Origin: Nonomuraea sp. NEAU-A123
GTDB taxonomy: Bacteria; Actinomycetota; Actinomycetes; Streptosporangiales; Streptosporangiaceae
Assembly: GCF_018603905.1 (NCBI RefSeq)
Contig: NZ_JAHFZZ010000019.1
Location: 124,001-188,000, forward strand
DNA length: 64,000 nt
Direction: 5' to 3'
In this document: piece after piece, positions 7,973 through 15,381 of the stretch
Position numbering within the stretch: the first letter of the stretch is position 1
Layout: each line of letters begins with the position of its first letter
Position numbers and translations under genes: made by a program
Notes under the pieces: generated by a model
Told to the model about the DNA's origin: nothing
What the model saw: the letters and a program-made list of their open reading frames with translations, nothing else
Databases searched by the model: none

Positions 7973-9207
7973 CCACGGTCTTCTACGCCTCGACGCTGTT
8001 CGGGGCGATGTCGCTGGCGGCCGGGATCGACGACGGCCGGTTCGCCGAGGGACGCAGGGTCCTCATCGTGTCGAACAACGCGGCGACCCCCGAGGTGACC
8101 CTCCCCCTGGACCGGACGCCGGGCTTCGCGGTGCTGCGCTCCCGCTTCGACGTGATCCACTCGTGGAACGAGCTGATCGCGCCGCTGCACCCGTCGGAGT
8201 GGAAGGCCCGCGTCATCGAGGTGCCGATGATGGAGCGGCTGATCCGCTCCCAGCTCGCGCTCGAAGACGTGGACGAGCTGGTGCTGGAGTCGATCGCGGT
8301 GCCGCCCGCGCGGACGATCGCGGGGCTGGTGCGCGACTGCCCGATCACCGTCTACTCCGACGGCCTGATGAGCTACGGCCCGACGCGCGACCCGCTGCCC
8401 GCCGAGATCTTCCGCCGCATCACCCGCCTGCTGCACCTGGACCTCGTGCCGGGGCTGGAGCCGCTCTTACTGAGCGAGTACGGCGTGCCGGCCTCGCTCC
8501 TGCCGGACGAGGCGTTCCTGTCGGTGGTCCGGCAGGTGGCGACGACCGCGCCCGACATGCTGGCCGGGCAGGCGATGATCCTCGGGCAGTACCTGTCGGC
8601 GCTGGAGATCGTCACGCCGGAGGAGGAGGCGGCGCTGCACGAGTCGATGCTGCGCGGCCTGGTCGCCCGCGGCTACTCGACCGTGGTGTTCAAGCCGCAC
8701 CCGGCGGCCGGCCGCAGGCACGCCCAGCTCCTCAGGGCCGCCGCCGAGCCGCTGAACGTGCGGCTGATGGTGGCCGATGAGAGCGTCCCCGCCGAGGTGT
8801 GCTTCTCGGCGCTCCGGCCCGAGCTGGTCGTGGGCTGCTTCTCGACCGGCCTGGTGACGGCCGGGCGGTTCTTCGGGCTGCCGGTGGCCTCGTACGGCAC
8901 CGAGCTGGTGCTGGAGCGGCTGGCCCCGTACGAGAACAGCAACCGGGTGCCCGCCACGATCGTCGACGCGCTGCTGCCCCGCATGTCGGTGGACGGCACG
9001 ATCGAGCCGGCGCCGCGCGGCTACCTGCGGGAGCTGGTGCGGGCGGTGGGCTACTGCATGCAGGCGGAGACGTATCCGGAGCTGCGGCCGGTGGACTTCG
9101 ACTTCGACCCGCGCTACTTCAAGCGCAAGCGGCTGGAGACCCTCGACCTGACGGCCAAGCCCACCGCGCTGACACGGCTGCGCCGGAAGATCAAATCGGC
9201 CATCTGA
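7969..9207 (+). CDS. Polysialyltransferase-like glycosyltransferase (PF07388 type)
   Basis: A 412-residue protein resembling bacterial alpha-2,8-polysialyltransferases (GT38-like), which extend nonulosonic acid chains from CMP-activated donors. Supporting motifs are an acidic-Gly segment YSDGLMSYGP, the HP motif VFKPHPAAGRRH, and the downstream serine motif VGCFSTGLVTAG, in the family order. ATG 7969 overlaps the previous stop by 4 nt and has a GGAGGA ribosome site. Translational coupling to the GT2 gene and to the CMP-sialate fusion supports a role in polymerising Kdn or a related sugar. No signal peptide is seen, as expected for a cytoplasmic transferase. A hairpin follows the stop. Confidence 0.8.
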   Translation: MTTVFYASTLFGAMSLAAGIDDGRFAEGRRVLIVSNNAATPEVTLPLDRTPGFAVLRSRFDVIHSWNELIAPLHPSEWKARVIEVPMMERLIRSQLALEDVDELVLESIAVPPARTIAGLVRDCPITVYSDGLMSYGPTRDPLPAEIFRRITRLLHLDLVPGLEPLLLSEYGVPASLLPDEAFLSVVRQVATTAPDMLAGQAMILGQYLSALEIVTPEEEAALHESMLRGLVARGYSTVVFKPHPAAGRRHAQLLRAAAEPLNVRLMVADESVPAEVCFSALRPELVVGCFSTGLVTAGRFFGLPVASYGTELVLERLAPYENSNRVPATIVDALLPRMSVDGTIEPAPRGYLRELVRAVGYCMQAETYPELRPVDFDFDPRYFKRKRLETLDLTAKPTALTRLRRKIKSAI

Positions 9208-9229
9208 GGGGCGGGCGGCGCCCCGCCCC
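9208..9229. terminator. Hairpin between convergent glycopolymer genes
   Basis: GGGGCGGG (9208-9215) pairs with CCCGCCCC (9222-9229) around a 6-nt loop. It starts directly after the stop of the polysialyltransferase-like gene and precedes the convergent gene ending at 9245. No U-tract is present, as usual in actinobacteria. Confidence 0.6.
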
Positions 9230-9244
9230 CTCGGGGGCACTCCC

Positions 9245-10411
9245 TCAGGACAGCGCCCGCAAATACCGGCGCATCCGCCGCTTGGCCCGGTAGCCCGCAC
9301 GCAGCACGGTGGGGTGCACCTCCAGGCGCATCCTGGCGCGGCGGCGGGCGGCGGCGTGCTCAGGCCCGTCGAGCAGCGACCTGGCCGGGACCCGGGGGCC
9401 GCCGGTCACCAAGCCACCCAGCAGGCCCGCCCAGTTGTTGCGGTCCACCGGGTGGAAGTAGTTGGCCGCGCACCACCCGGCGTCGGCGGCGCGGAAGCCA
9501 CCCATGGCCAGCTCGTCGAGCGTGCCCAGCAGCCCGCTGCCCTCGAACACCAGGTTGATCATCTCCGCGCTCACGCCGAAGTCGCTCAGCACCAGCAGCG
9601 GCACATCCTGCGCGATGGCCTCCAGCGCCGCCGTCGAGCTGACCGTCACGAACCCGGCCGCCTGAGCGAGCTGGTCGTGCATCGAACCCGCCTCGAACAC
9701 CACCCGCCCCGGCTCGCCCAGCTCGCGCCAGAGCCGCTGGTAGTGGTGCCGTTCGTTGTGCGTCTGCCGTTCGTCCTCCAGGGCGCGCAGCTTGACCACC
9801 ACGTCCAGGTCCGGCCGGAAGGCGGCCAGCTCGGCCAGGGACAGCAGGACGCGTTCGCGATCCTCGCGCTCGCGCGGCACCTTGGCCTGGGTGGCGAACA
9901 CCACCCGGTTCCCGCCGCCGCGCACGGCCCGCGGGCGCAGGAACGGCAGCCGGGCCAGCCCGACCGCCCCTCCCCCGCCGAGCTGGGCGGCGATCCCGGC
10001 GAACGCGGCGGCCTCCCGCTCGCTGTGCACCACGAACAGGTCGCAGCCGCTGCGGAACAGCCACGCCTTCTCCGTCGCGGGCACCGAGATGCCCGGCAGC
10101 CCGGTCACGAACACCGGCCGCGGCCGCAGCCCGGCGAACGCCTCGGCCACCAGCACGTCCACGACCGGCCCCGTACAGGCCACGATGATCGCGTCCGGCC
10201 GCGTACGTTCGGCCAGCCGCCGCAGCGCCCGCGCCGACATCAGCGGCGGCGTGGGACCTTCGCCCACGGCGGCGGCGATCTGCTCGGGCGACGGCGCGAT
10301 CGGCGTACGCACCACCACGAGCTCCGTCACGCAGCCGGCAGGCAGGTCGCCGAGCAGGCAGGCCGCCCACTTCAGGTACGAATCGGAGTCGGCCACGGCC
10401 AGCACTCTCAC
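9245..10411 (-). CDS. Putative glycosyltransferase (DUF6716-like)
   Basis: A 388-residue GT-B-like cytoplasmic protein. The N-terminus VRVLAVADSDSYLKWAACLL (GTG start) looks like a nucleotide-sugar fold opening. The C-terminal half has TVSSTAALEAIAQDVPLLVL, like the donor-binding region of capsule glycosyltransferases, and ends with the block ANYFHPVDRNNWAGL. I recall this protein type beside nonulosonic acid genes in Streptomyces, annotated DUF6716 putative glycosyltransferase. It is convergent with the polysialyltransferase-like gene and 72 nt downstream of the next minus-strand gene, with which it probably forms an operon. Acceptor and donor are unknown. Confidence 0.72.
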   Translation of the reverse strand: MRVLAVADSDSYLKWAACLLGDLPAGCVTELVVVRTPIAPSPEQIAAAVGEGPTPPLMSARALRRLAERTRPDAIIVACTGPVVDVLVAEAFAGLRPRPVFVTGLPGISVPATEKAWLFRSGCDLFVVHSEREAAAFAGIAAQLGGGGAVGLARLPFLRPRAVRGGGNRVVFATQAKVPREREDRERVLLSLAELAAFRPDLDVVVKLRALEDERQTHNERHHYQRLWRELGEPGRVVFEAGSMHDQLAQAAGFVTVSSTAALEAIAQDVPLLVLSDFGVSAEMINLVFEGSGLLGTLDELAMGGFRAADAGWCAANYFHPVDRNNWAGLLGGLVTGGPRVPARSLLDGPEHAAARRRARMRLEVHPTVLRAGYRAKRRMRRYLRALS

Positions 10412-10420
10412 GCGGTAACT

Positions 10421-10491
10421 CCAGTCGGATGCGGGTTGACGCAGGTCACCCGGTTGTTCCAGTCAGGTAGGGGTTGGCGCCGGTCACCCGG
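10421..10491. repeat. Imperfect direct repeat (33 nt, 27 identical) between the two minus-strand glycosyltransferase genes
   Basis: Copies at 10421-10453 and 10459-10491 share 27 of 33 bases, for example TCACCCGG at both right ends. The second copy overlaps the last codons of the gene ending at 10484. It may be a local tandem duplication that extended the intergenic gap. Confidence 0.5.
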
Positions 10492-11428
10492 CCACACCGG
10501 TCAGATGCGAACGCAGGGCGGGGGCCGCCCTGCTGGTCCACCAATCGTCCGGTACGTCCACCGGCTCGACCGCGACGCCGCGCGGCGTGAGCAGCACCCG
10601 CAGCGAGGTGATCGCGGTGGACGGCAGGCTGAGCACCCGCTGGCTGGGGTCGAGGCCGCGCAGGGTCAGCTCGGCGGGCACGCCGGCGTCGTACACGGTG
10701 ATCTCGGGCCGCTCGCGGATGAGCGCCACGTCCGCAGGGTCCTCGCGGCGGTGCGGGAAGTAGGCGAGCGGCTCCTCGGCGGCCAGGTCCGTCAGCCAGC
10801 TCAGGTAGCGGTCGCGGCGCACCAGCCCGTTCCTGACGAGGGAGGTGCCGAGCACGACGGTCCGCTCGACGGGTCCGGGCCCGCCCAGCGGCTGCTCGCG
10901 CAGCCAGCCGAAGTCGTGGCGGACCAGGTCGACGCCCACGGCGCGGACGGCCAGCGCCAGCTCGTCGGACACCGGCAGCGCGGTGAAGACCGACACCCGG
11001 CTCGCGCGCAGCCTGATCGCCGCCGCCAGCCCCAGCGCCGCACGCAGCTTCCCCGGCTGCGCCCGCGCCCGCAACAGCGGCTTGTACGGCCCAGCGGCCA
11101 GCAGTTCGAGCAGCCGGAGCGTGGCCAGCCCGTCGTCGACGATCACGATGCGCCCCGGATGGGAGACGAGCCAGCGGACCTGAACCCGGCCGGAGAAGGC
11201 ATCGCCGACGGCGTGCGGCGAGCGCGGCATGCGCTCGCGCGGCTCGGCCAGCTCCAGCCCCTCGGGCAGCGCCAGGTCGGACAGCGCCCGGCGCGTGGCC
11301 TTCAGCGCCCGCAGCCCGGCGCGCGGGACGACGGCAGTGGCCGGCCCGAGCAGCCCAGCGCGGTGGGCCTCGATGGCGCACAGCATCTGGAGCGGGGACT
11401 CCACCCAGGCCGACGCCGGTTTGCCCAC
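10484..11428 (-). CDS. Putative sialyltransferase-like protein (GT52-like)
   Basis: A 314-residue protein. Its opening AWVESPLQMLCAIEAHRAG matches the SPLQxxxxxE start of lipooligosaccharide sialyltransferase-type (GT52) proteins. Further on are VIVDDGLATLRLL (acidic-Gly), AYFPHRRED (an HP-like block) and LPSTAITSLRVLL (serine block), the same order of motifs as polysialyltransferases. GTG 11428 is chosen because GGGGAG lies 6 nt upstream; GTG 11461 would add 11 residues. It is transcribed with the DUF6716-like gene toward the CMP-sialate fusion cluster. It probably transfers a CMP-activated nonulosonic acid. Assignment rests on motifs, not overall similarity. Confidence 0.66.
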   Translation of the reverse strand: MGKPASAWVESPLQMLCAIEAHRAGLLGPATAVVPRAGLRALKATRRALSDLALPEGLELAEPRERMPRSPHAVGDAFSGRVQVRWLVSHPGRIVIVDDGLATLRLLELLAAGPYKPLLRARAQPGKLRAALGLAAAIRLRASRVSVFTALPVSDELALAVRAVGVDLVRHDFGWLREQPLGGPGPVERTVVLGTSLVRNGLVRRDRYLSWLTDLAAEEPLAYFPHRREDPADVALIRERPEITVYDAGVPAELTLRGLDPSQRVLSLPSTAITSLRVLLTPRGVAVEPVDVPDDWWTSRAAPALRSHLTGVAG

Positions 11429-11515
11429 TCTGTTCTCCCCGCCCGGTGATGACCCATTCACGACCGCTTCAAGCTAGCCCGGCCGCCTTAAGTCGTCAGA
11501 AACGACACGTGAACA

Positions 11516-12352
11516 ATGGAGACCATGAACTCTCTACTCCTCAACACGGACGGCGTACAGGTGCCGCAGCTCGGGTTCGGCGTCTGGCAGGTGCCGAGCG
11601 ACGAGGCCGAGCGGGTCGTGACGACCGCTCTGGAGATCGGCTACCGCCACGTCGACACCGCCAGCGCCTACGAGAACGAGGAAGGCGTCGGCCGTGCCGT
11701 ACGCGCCTCGGGGATCCCGCGCGAGAAGCTGTTCGTCACCACCAAGCTCTTCAACCCCGACCATGGCCGGGCCGAGGCGGCGTTCGACGAGAGCCTGTCG
11801 CGGCTCGGGCTCGACTACGTGGACCTCTATCTGATCCACTGGCCGTTGCCGAAGCACGGCACGTACGTACAGGCGTGGCGCGGCCTCGAGAAGATCTACC
11901 GTCAAGGGCGGGCGAAGGCGATCGGCGTGTCCAACTTCACCATCGAGACGCTCACCCGGGTTATCGACGAGGCCGACATCACGCCGTCCATCAACCAGAT
12001 CGAGCTGCACCCGTACTTCCAGCAACGGCAACTGCGGGAGTTCCACGAGGCCAACGGCATCCTCACCGAGGCGTGGAGCCCGCTGGGGCAGGGCCAGGGC
12101 CTGCTCGGCGACCCGGCGCTGACCGTGCTGTCGGAGAAGTACGGCAAGACGCCCGCGCAGATCGTGCTGCGCTGGCACATCCAGCTGGGCAACGTGGTGA
12201 TCCCCAAGTCGGTCACGCCGGCCCGGATCAAGGAGAACTTCGAGGTGTTCGACTTCGTCCTCGACACCGAGGACATGGCCGCGATCGGCGCCCTGAACAC
12301 GGCGGACGGCCGCATCGGCCCCGATCCGGACACTTTCCACTGGATGGGTTGA
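11516..12352 (+). CDS. Aldo/keto reductase (2,5-diketogluconate reductase-like)
   Basis: A 278-residue NADPH-dependent aldo/keto reductase of the AKR5-like group. The catalytic tetrad is visible: Asp in HVDTASAY, Tyr in the same block, Lys in VTTKLFN and His in LIHWPLP. The C-terminal IPKSVTPARIKENFEVFDF is the family cofactor-binding signature. ATG 11516 (METMNSL) or ATG 11525 (MNSLLLN) could start it. Only 19 bp separate it from the Gfo/Idh/MocA gene, so the two are likely co-transcribed and may reduce related sugars or aldehydes. The physiological substrate is unknown. Confidence 0.92.
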   Translation: METMNSLLLNTDGVQVPQLGFGVWQVPSDEAERVVTTALEIGYRHVDTASAYENEEGVGRAVRASGIPREKLFVTTKLFNPDHGRAEAAFDESLSRLGLDYVDLYLIHWPLPKHGTYVQAWRGLEKIYRQGRAKAIGVSNFTIETLTRVIDEADITPSINQIELHPYFQQRQLREFHEANGILTEAWSPLGQGQGLLGDPALTVLSEKYGKTPAQIVLRWHIQLGNVVIPKSVTPARIKENFEVFDFVLDTEDMAAIGALNTADGRIGPDPDTFHWMG

Positions 12353-12371
12353 TTCCCTACGATCTCACCCC

Positions 12372-13325
12372 ATGAAGGATCTCGCATGGGGCATCGCGGC
12401 CACGGGTGTCATCGCCAGGAAGGTCGGCGCGGTCATCGCGGCCGAGCCGGGGATGCGGGTGGCCGCCGTCGGCTCCCGCGACCTCGGCCGCGCGCGGGCG
12501 CTGGCCTCGGAACTGGGCGCCGAGTCGGCGCACGGCTCGTACGCGGAGCTGTGCGCCGACCCCGCCGTCGACGCGGTCTACGTGGCGACCCCGCACGCCC
12601 AGCACCTGGAGGTGGCCGAGGCGGCGATCGCGGCGGGCAAGGCGGTGTTGTGCGAGAAGCCGCTCGCCGCGTCCGTCGCCGACGCGGAGCGGATGGTCCG
12701 GCTCGCGCGCGAGGCCGGGGTCTTCCTGATGGAAGCGATGTGGATGCGGTTCAACCCGCTGATTCAGCGGGTGGCCGCCGATCCCCGGTTCGGGGACATC
12801 CGGTCGGTCCAGGCGTCGTTCGGCTTCACGTTGCCATACGACCCCGCGCACCGGCTGTGGGCGCCGGAGCTGGGCGGCGGGGCACTGCTCGACCTGGGCA
12901 TCTACCCGTTCGGGCTGGCGCAGCTCCTGCTCGGGATGCCGGAACGGGCGCACATCACGGGCTCGCTGGCGCCCTCGGGCGTGGACGCGGAGGCGGGCGG
13001 GGTGCTGATCTATCCGGGCGGCAGACGGGCGCTGGTGGAGTGCTCGCTGCTGGGCCCGTACGCGAACGACGCCTACGTCGTGGGGACCGGCATGCGCGCG
13101 GACATCAAGGCGCCGTTCTGGGCCCCGGAGCGGGTCGTGCTGAGCGGGCCGTCGATGGAGACGGAGGAACTCGTGCTCGATCCGGCGGACAACGGATACG
13201 CCGGCGAACTCCGCGAAGTACGGTCCGCCATGGCCGAGGGCAGAACAGAATCCGCGATCATGCCTCTTGACGAAAGCCTTGCCATGATGGGGCTTCTGGC
13301 GGACTCGCGGGGGCAACTTTCCTGA
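12372..13325 (+). CDS. Gfo/Idh/MocA family oxidoreductase
   Basis: A 317-residue NAD(P)-dependent dehydrogenase. An N-terminal Rossmann domain starts with WGIAATGVIARKVGAVI; the EKP signature is in VLCEKPLAAS, whose Lys normally contacts substrate. The central GALLDLGIYPFGLAQLLLG resembles trans-1,2-dihydrobenzene-1,2-diol dehydrogenase and sugar dehydrogenases. The C-terminal alpha/beta domain is complete. It is tightly linked to the upstream aldo/keto reductase. Substrate class (sugar, inositol or diol) cannot be resolved from sequence. Confidence 0.9.
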   Translation: MKDLAWGIAATGVIARKVGAVIAAEPGMRVAAVGSRDLGRARALASELGAESAHGSYAELCADPAVDAVYVATPHAQHLEVAEAAIAAGKAVLCEKPLAASVADAERMVRLAREAGVFLMEAMWMRFNPLIQRVAADPRFGDIRSVQASFGFTLPYDPAHRLWAPELGGGALLDLGIYPFGLAQLLLGMPERAHITGSLAPSGVDAEAGGVLIYPGGRRALVECSLLGPYANDAYVVGTGMRADIKAPFWAPERVVLSGPSMETEELVLDPADNGYAGELREVRSAMAEGRTESAIMPLDESLAMMGLLADSRGQLS

Positions 13326-13447
13326 CCAGCGGTTTAGCCATTTGTAATCCCCTTGCCCCATGTATTACCTTGTACGACATCTGAGGTATACGTCCCTGTT
13401 TGTCCGGTTCGTTGCCTTGACCATCGCACAAGCATCACAGGATCGTC

Positions 13448-13575
13448 CTGTGACCGCTGAATCCGCCTCGTGCGGAACCGGGGACCCACGTCCTTTGGGG
13501 TGAATCGGCACGTCAGTCAGTGCCGTAGGGCAGCTTCCACGCCCGAACCCGTCAGCTAACCCGGTAAGCGGCATG
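13448..13575 (+). ncRNA. Cyclic di-AMP riboswitch (ydaO/yuaA type)
   Basis: The conserved blocks of the actinobacterial ydaO riboswitch appear in order: GCTGAATCC (13455-13463), GGAACCGGGGACCCACG, TTTGGGGTGAATCGGC, GTAGGGCAGC, then CGAACCCGTCAGCTAACCCG ending near 13563 and GGTAAGCGGC. This RNA binds c-di-AMP and usually turns off downstream genes when the ligand is abundant. It lies about 20 nt before the start of a secreted CHAP-domain hydrolase, the classic target class (cell-wall hydrolases) in actinobacteria. A small hairpin ACAGGA-TCG-TCCTGT overlaps its 5' edge at 13437-13451. Confidence 0.93.
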
Positions 13576-13597
13576 GAAGCAAGGAGAAACCCCCTCG

Positions 13598-14278
13598 ATG
13601 GCCATGAGTCGTCTTACCCGTACCCCCAAGCTGACCTTCGTTCAGGCCGCCCTCGGCGTGGCCGTCGCGGCCGCCGCCATCGGCGGGCAGCCCACCGCCC
13701 ACGCGGAGACCGTCGGTTCCAGCACCCAGAAGCACGCCGCCGTCGCCGCGGATCACCCGGAGGCCAAGGTCCAGGCCAAGGCCAAGATCTCGGCCGCGCA
13801 GGTCCTGGCCCTGGCCAAGGCCCAGGTCGGCACCTCCGAGGACGCCGCAGGCGGCGGCACCAAGTTCCAGAAGTGGTACATGAACACCCCGCGCGCCCTG
13901 GAGACCGTCAAGCGTGACGGCGGCAGCAGGCGGGAGTACCTGAACGCGGCCTGGTGCTCGATGTTCGTCTCGTGGGTCGGCGCACAGACCGGCGCGCGCA
14001 GCATGGTCGGCTGGGACGCCTACACCGTCGAGCACGCCCGCTGGTTCGCCAAGAACCACCGCTGGGGCCAGGCCCCGAAGCCGGGCGCCGTGGTGTTCTT
14101 CTCGTGGAGCGGCAGCAAGAGCCTGGACGACATCCAGCATGTCGGGTTCGTCGTCAAGGACAACCACAACGGGACGATCTCCACGATCGAGGGCAACACC
14201 GGCAACGGCACGGTCGCCCAGCGCGTCCGGCCGACGTCCCAGGTGGTCGGCTACGGATACCCGAACTACACCGGCTGA
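13598..14278 (+). CDS. Secreted CHAP-domain peptidoglycan hydrolase
   Basis: A 226-residue exported protein. A signal peptide (about residues 1-36, ending in PTAHA) is followed by an Ala/Lys linker and a CHAP amidase/endopeptidase domain. Catalytic Cys120 is in AAWCSMFVSWVG and His181 in DIQHVGFVV, followed by the ISTIEGNTGNG strand typical of CHAP proteins. It should cleave peptidoglycan amide bonds at the cell surface. ATG 13598 has AAGGAG 11 nt upstream; ATG 13604 is possible. The 5' leader carries a c-di-AMP riboswitch, tying its expression to turgor/cell-wall signalling. A strong hairpin terminator follows. Confidence 0.93.
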   Translation: MAMSRLTRTPKLTFVQAALGVAVAAAAIGGQPTAHAETVGSSTQKHAAVAADHPEAKVQAKAKISAAQVLALAKAQVGTSEDAAGGGTKFQKWYMNTPRALETVKRDGGSRREYLNAAWCSMFVSWVGAQTGARSMVGWDAYTVEHARWFAKNHRWGQAPKPGAVVFFSWSGSKSLDDIQHVGFVVKDNHNGTISTIEGNTGNGTVAQRVRPTSQVVGYGYPNYTG

Positions 14279-14339
14279 CGGCTGCTCCCCGAGTCCTCCG
14301 GTGCGTCTCCCCCGACCTCACCCGTAAGCCTCTCCTGTC

Positions 14340-14372
14340 GACGAGCGCGCGTCCTTTGGGCGCGCGCTCGTC
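14340..14372 (+). terminator. Strong hairpin terminator after the CHAP gene
   Basis: GACGAGCGCGCG (14340-14351) pairs perfectly with CGCGCGCTCGTC (14361-14372) around the loop TCCTTTGGG, a 12-bp stem 62 nt after the CHAP stop. Confidence 0.82.
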
Positions 14373-14440
14373 GTACGTCTCGTGACAACCTCGGCCACCT
14401 GCTTCGGAACAGCCGAAAGGCCATCATGGCCGCCGTATCC

Positions 14441-14454
14441 CCCCAAGTTTGGGG
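14441..14454. promoter_or_regulatory. Palindrome CCCCAAGTTTGGGG upstream of the mini zinc protein
   Basis: A 6+2+6 perfect inverted repeat, about 80 bp upstream of the small Cys-rich gene at 14533. It could be an operator, but no regulator is next to it. Confidence 0.3.
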
Positions 14455-14532
14455 ATGTACGGGTCCGCCCGTCACCTCCAACACTGGCGGTGACCGGGCA
14501 ACATGCCCGTTCTCGATACCGCAGGAGGGGAC

Positions 14533-14697
14533 ATGTCACCGACGACGCAGCAGGACAACTGGCGCTTCTGTAACAAGTGCTACACCCTTTGGTGGAACGG
14601 TCGCCCCGACAACGGGCACTGCCCCGCGGGTGGCGCCCATGAGGGGCACGGCAGCTGGAACTTCTACCTCCCGGCGAACCCCGCCGAGCACATCTGA
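14533..14697 (+). CDS. 54-residue putative zinc-binding protein (WxxCxKC...CPAGGxH motif)
   Basis: A tiny protein with one motif unit: WRFCNKCYTLWW, then CPAGGAHEGHGSWNFYL. Two CxxC/CxxxxxH-like pairs could bind one zinc. I have seen the WCxKCxxLxF...CPAGGxH unit as a repeat in larger secreted or hydrolase-associated proteins of myxobacteria and actinomycetes; here it stands alone. ATG 14533 follows the Shine-Dalgarno AGGAGGGG. An earlier ATG at 14503 lacks such a site. A 15-bp perfect hairpin after the stop supports it being a genuine gene. Function unknown. Confidence 0.72.
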   Translation: MSPTTQQDNWRFCNKCYTLWWNGRPDNGHCPAGGAHEGHGSWNFYLPANPAEHI

Positions 14698-14718
14698 CGC
14701 AAGCCCGGGCCCCGCCCG

Positions 14719-14760
14719 GCCGATCTCCCCGCGACGCCACGGCTTCGCGGGGAGATCGGC
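14719..14760 (+). terminator. 15-bp perfect hairpin terminator
   Basis: GCCGATCTCCCCGCG (14719-14733) pairs with CGCGGGGAGATCGGC (14746-14760) around a 12-nt loop, 21 nt after the stop of the mini zinc protein gene. Confidence 0.82.
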
Positions 14761-14815
14761 ATGTACGCCCCAGATCCGCCCCGCCCCTTCGAGCTGGTAA
14801 AGAATTCTGCGCACG

Positions 14816-14842
14816 TGTCGATTCGGGGCCCGACTGTTCGAC
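14816..14842 (+). promoter_or_regulatory. Candidate ECF42 promoter (TGTCGA-N17-CGAC)
   Basis: TGTCGA at 14816-14821 and CGAC at 14839-14842 are separated by 17 nt and lie about 30 nt before the ATG of the DGPF gene. ECF42 sigma factors are reported to use a TGTCGA -35 and a CGA(T/C) -10 element upstream of DGPF genes. The next gene but one encodes an ECF42-like sigma factor, so autologous control is likely. Confidence 0.65.
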
Positions 14843-14870
14843 GCGTTCGTGAGAGTGAAGGAGGCGGATT

Positions 14871-15311
14871 ATGAAGTTCATGATCGTAGGGAAGGCCAAC
14901 GAGGCGACCGAGGCCGGAGCACTGCCCAGCCAGGAGCTCGTCGACGCGATGGGCGTCTACAACGAGAGCCTGGCCAAGGCGGGGGTGCTGCTGGCCGCCG
15001 AGGGGCTGTATCCCAGCTCTCACGGCGCGCAGATCGCCTACACCAAGGATGGCAAGGCGACCGTGCTCGACGGGCCGTTCGCCGAGGCCAAGGAGTTGAT
15101 CGCCGGGTTCTGGCTGATCCAGGTCAAGTCCCGGGAAGAGGCCATCGCGTGGGCGCTGCGGGTGCCTGTTCCCGGTGGGCATGAGGGGATCGGGCTGGAC
15201 GTCTGGCAGGTGTTCGACGCGTCCGACCTGCCGGACGAGTCGATGAGCCCCGAGACGGCCGAGCGCGAGGCGGCCTTGCGGGAGCGCCTGATGGGATCCA
15301 CCGAAGATTAG
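14871..15311 (+). CDS. YCII-related DGPF-domain protein
   Basis: A 146-residue cytoplasmic protein of the YciI/DGPF family. The family signature is VLDGPFAEAKELIAGFWL (DGPF motif, about residues 64-81), and the N-terminus KFMIVGKAN and C-terminal DVWQVFD complete the dimeric ferredoxin-like fold. Function of the family is not settled. ATG 14871 follows AAGGAGG. It lies 70 bp upstream of an ECF42-type sigma factor, the standard partnership for DGPF genes, and has a matching promoter at 14816-14842. It is presumably a target of that sigma factor. Confidence 0.92.
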   Translation: MKFMIVGKANEATEAGALPSQELVDAMGVYNESLAKAGVLLAAEGLYPSSHGAQIAYTKDGKATVLDGPFAEAKELIAGFWLIQVKSREEAIAWALRVPVPGGHEGIGLDVWQVFDASDLPDESMSPETAEREAALRERLMGSTED

Positions 15312-15381
15312 CCCGAATGCCGGGCGGCGCTCCCGGACTCGGCTTGCGTGACCCAGGTTGAGCTGGTCTTATAACCAGGTG

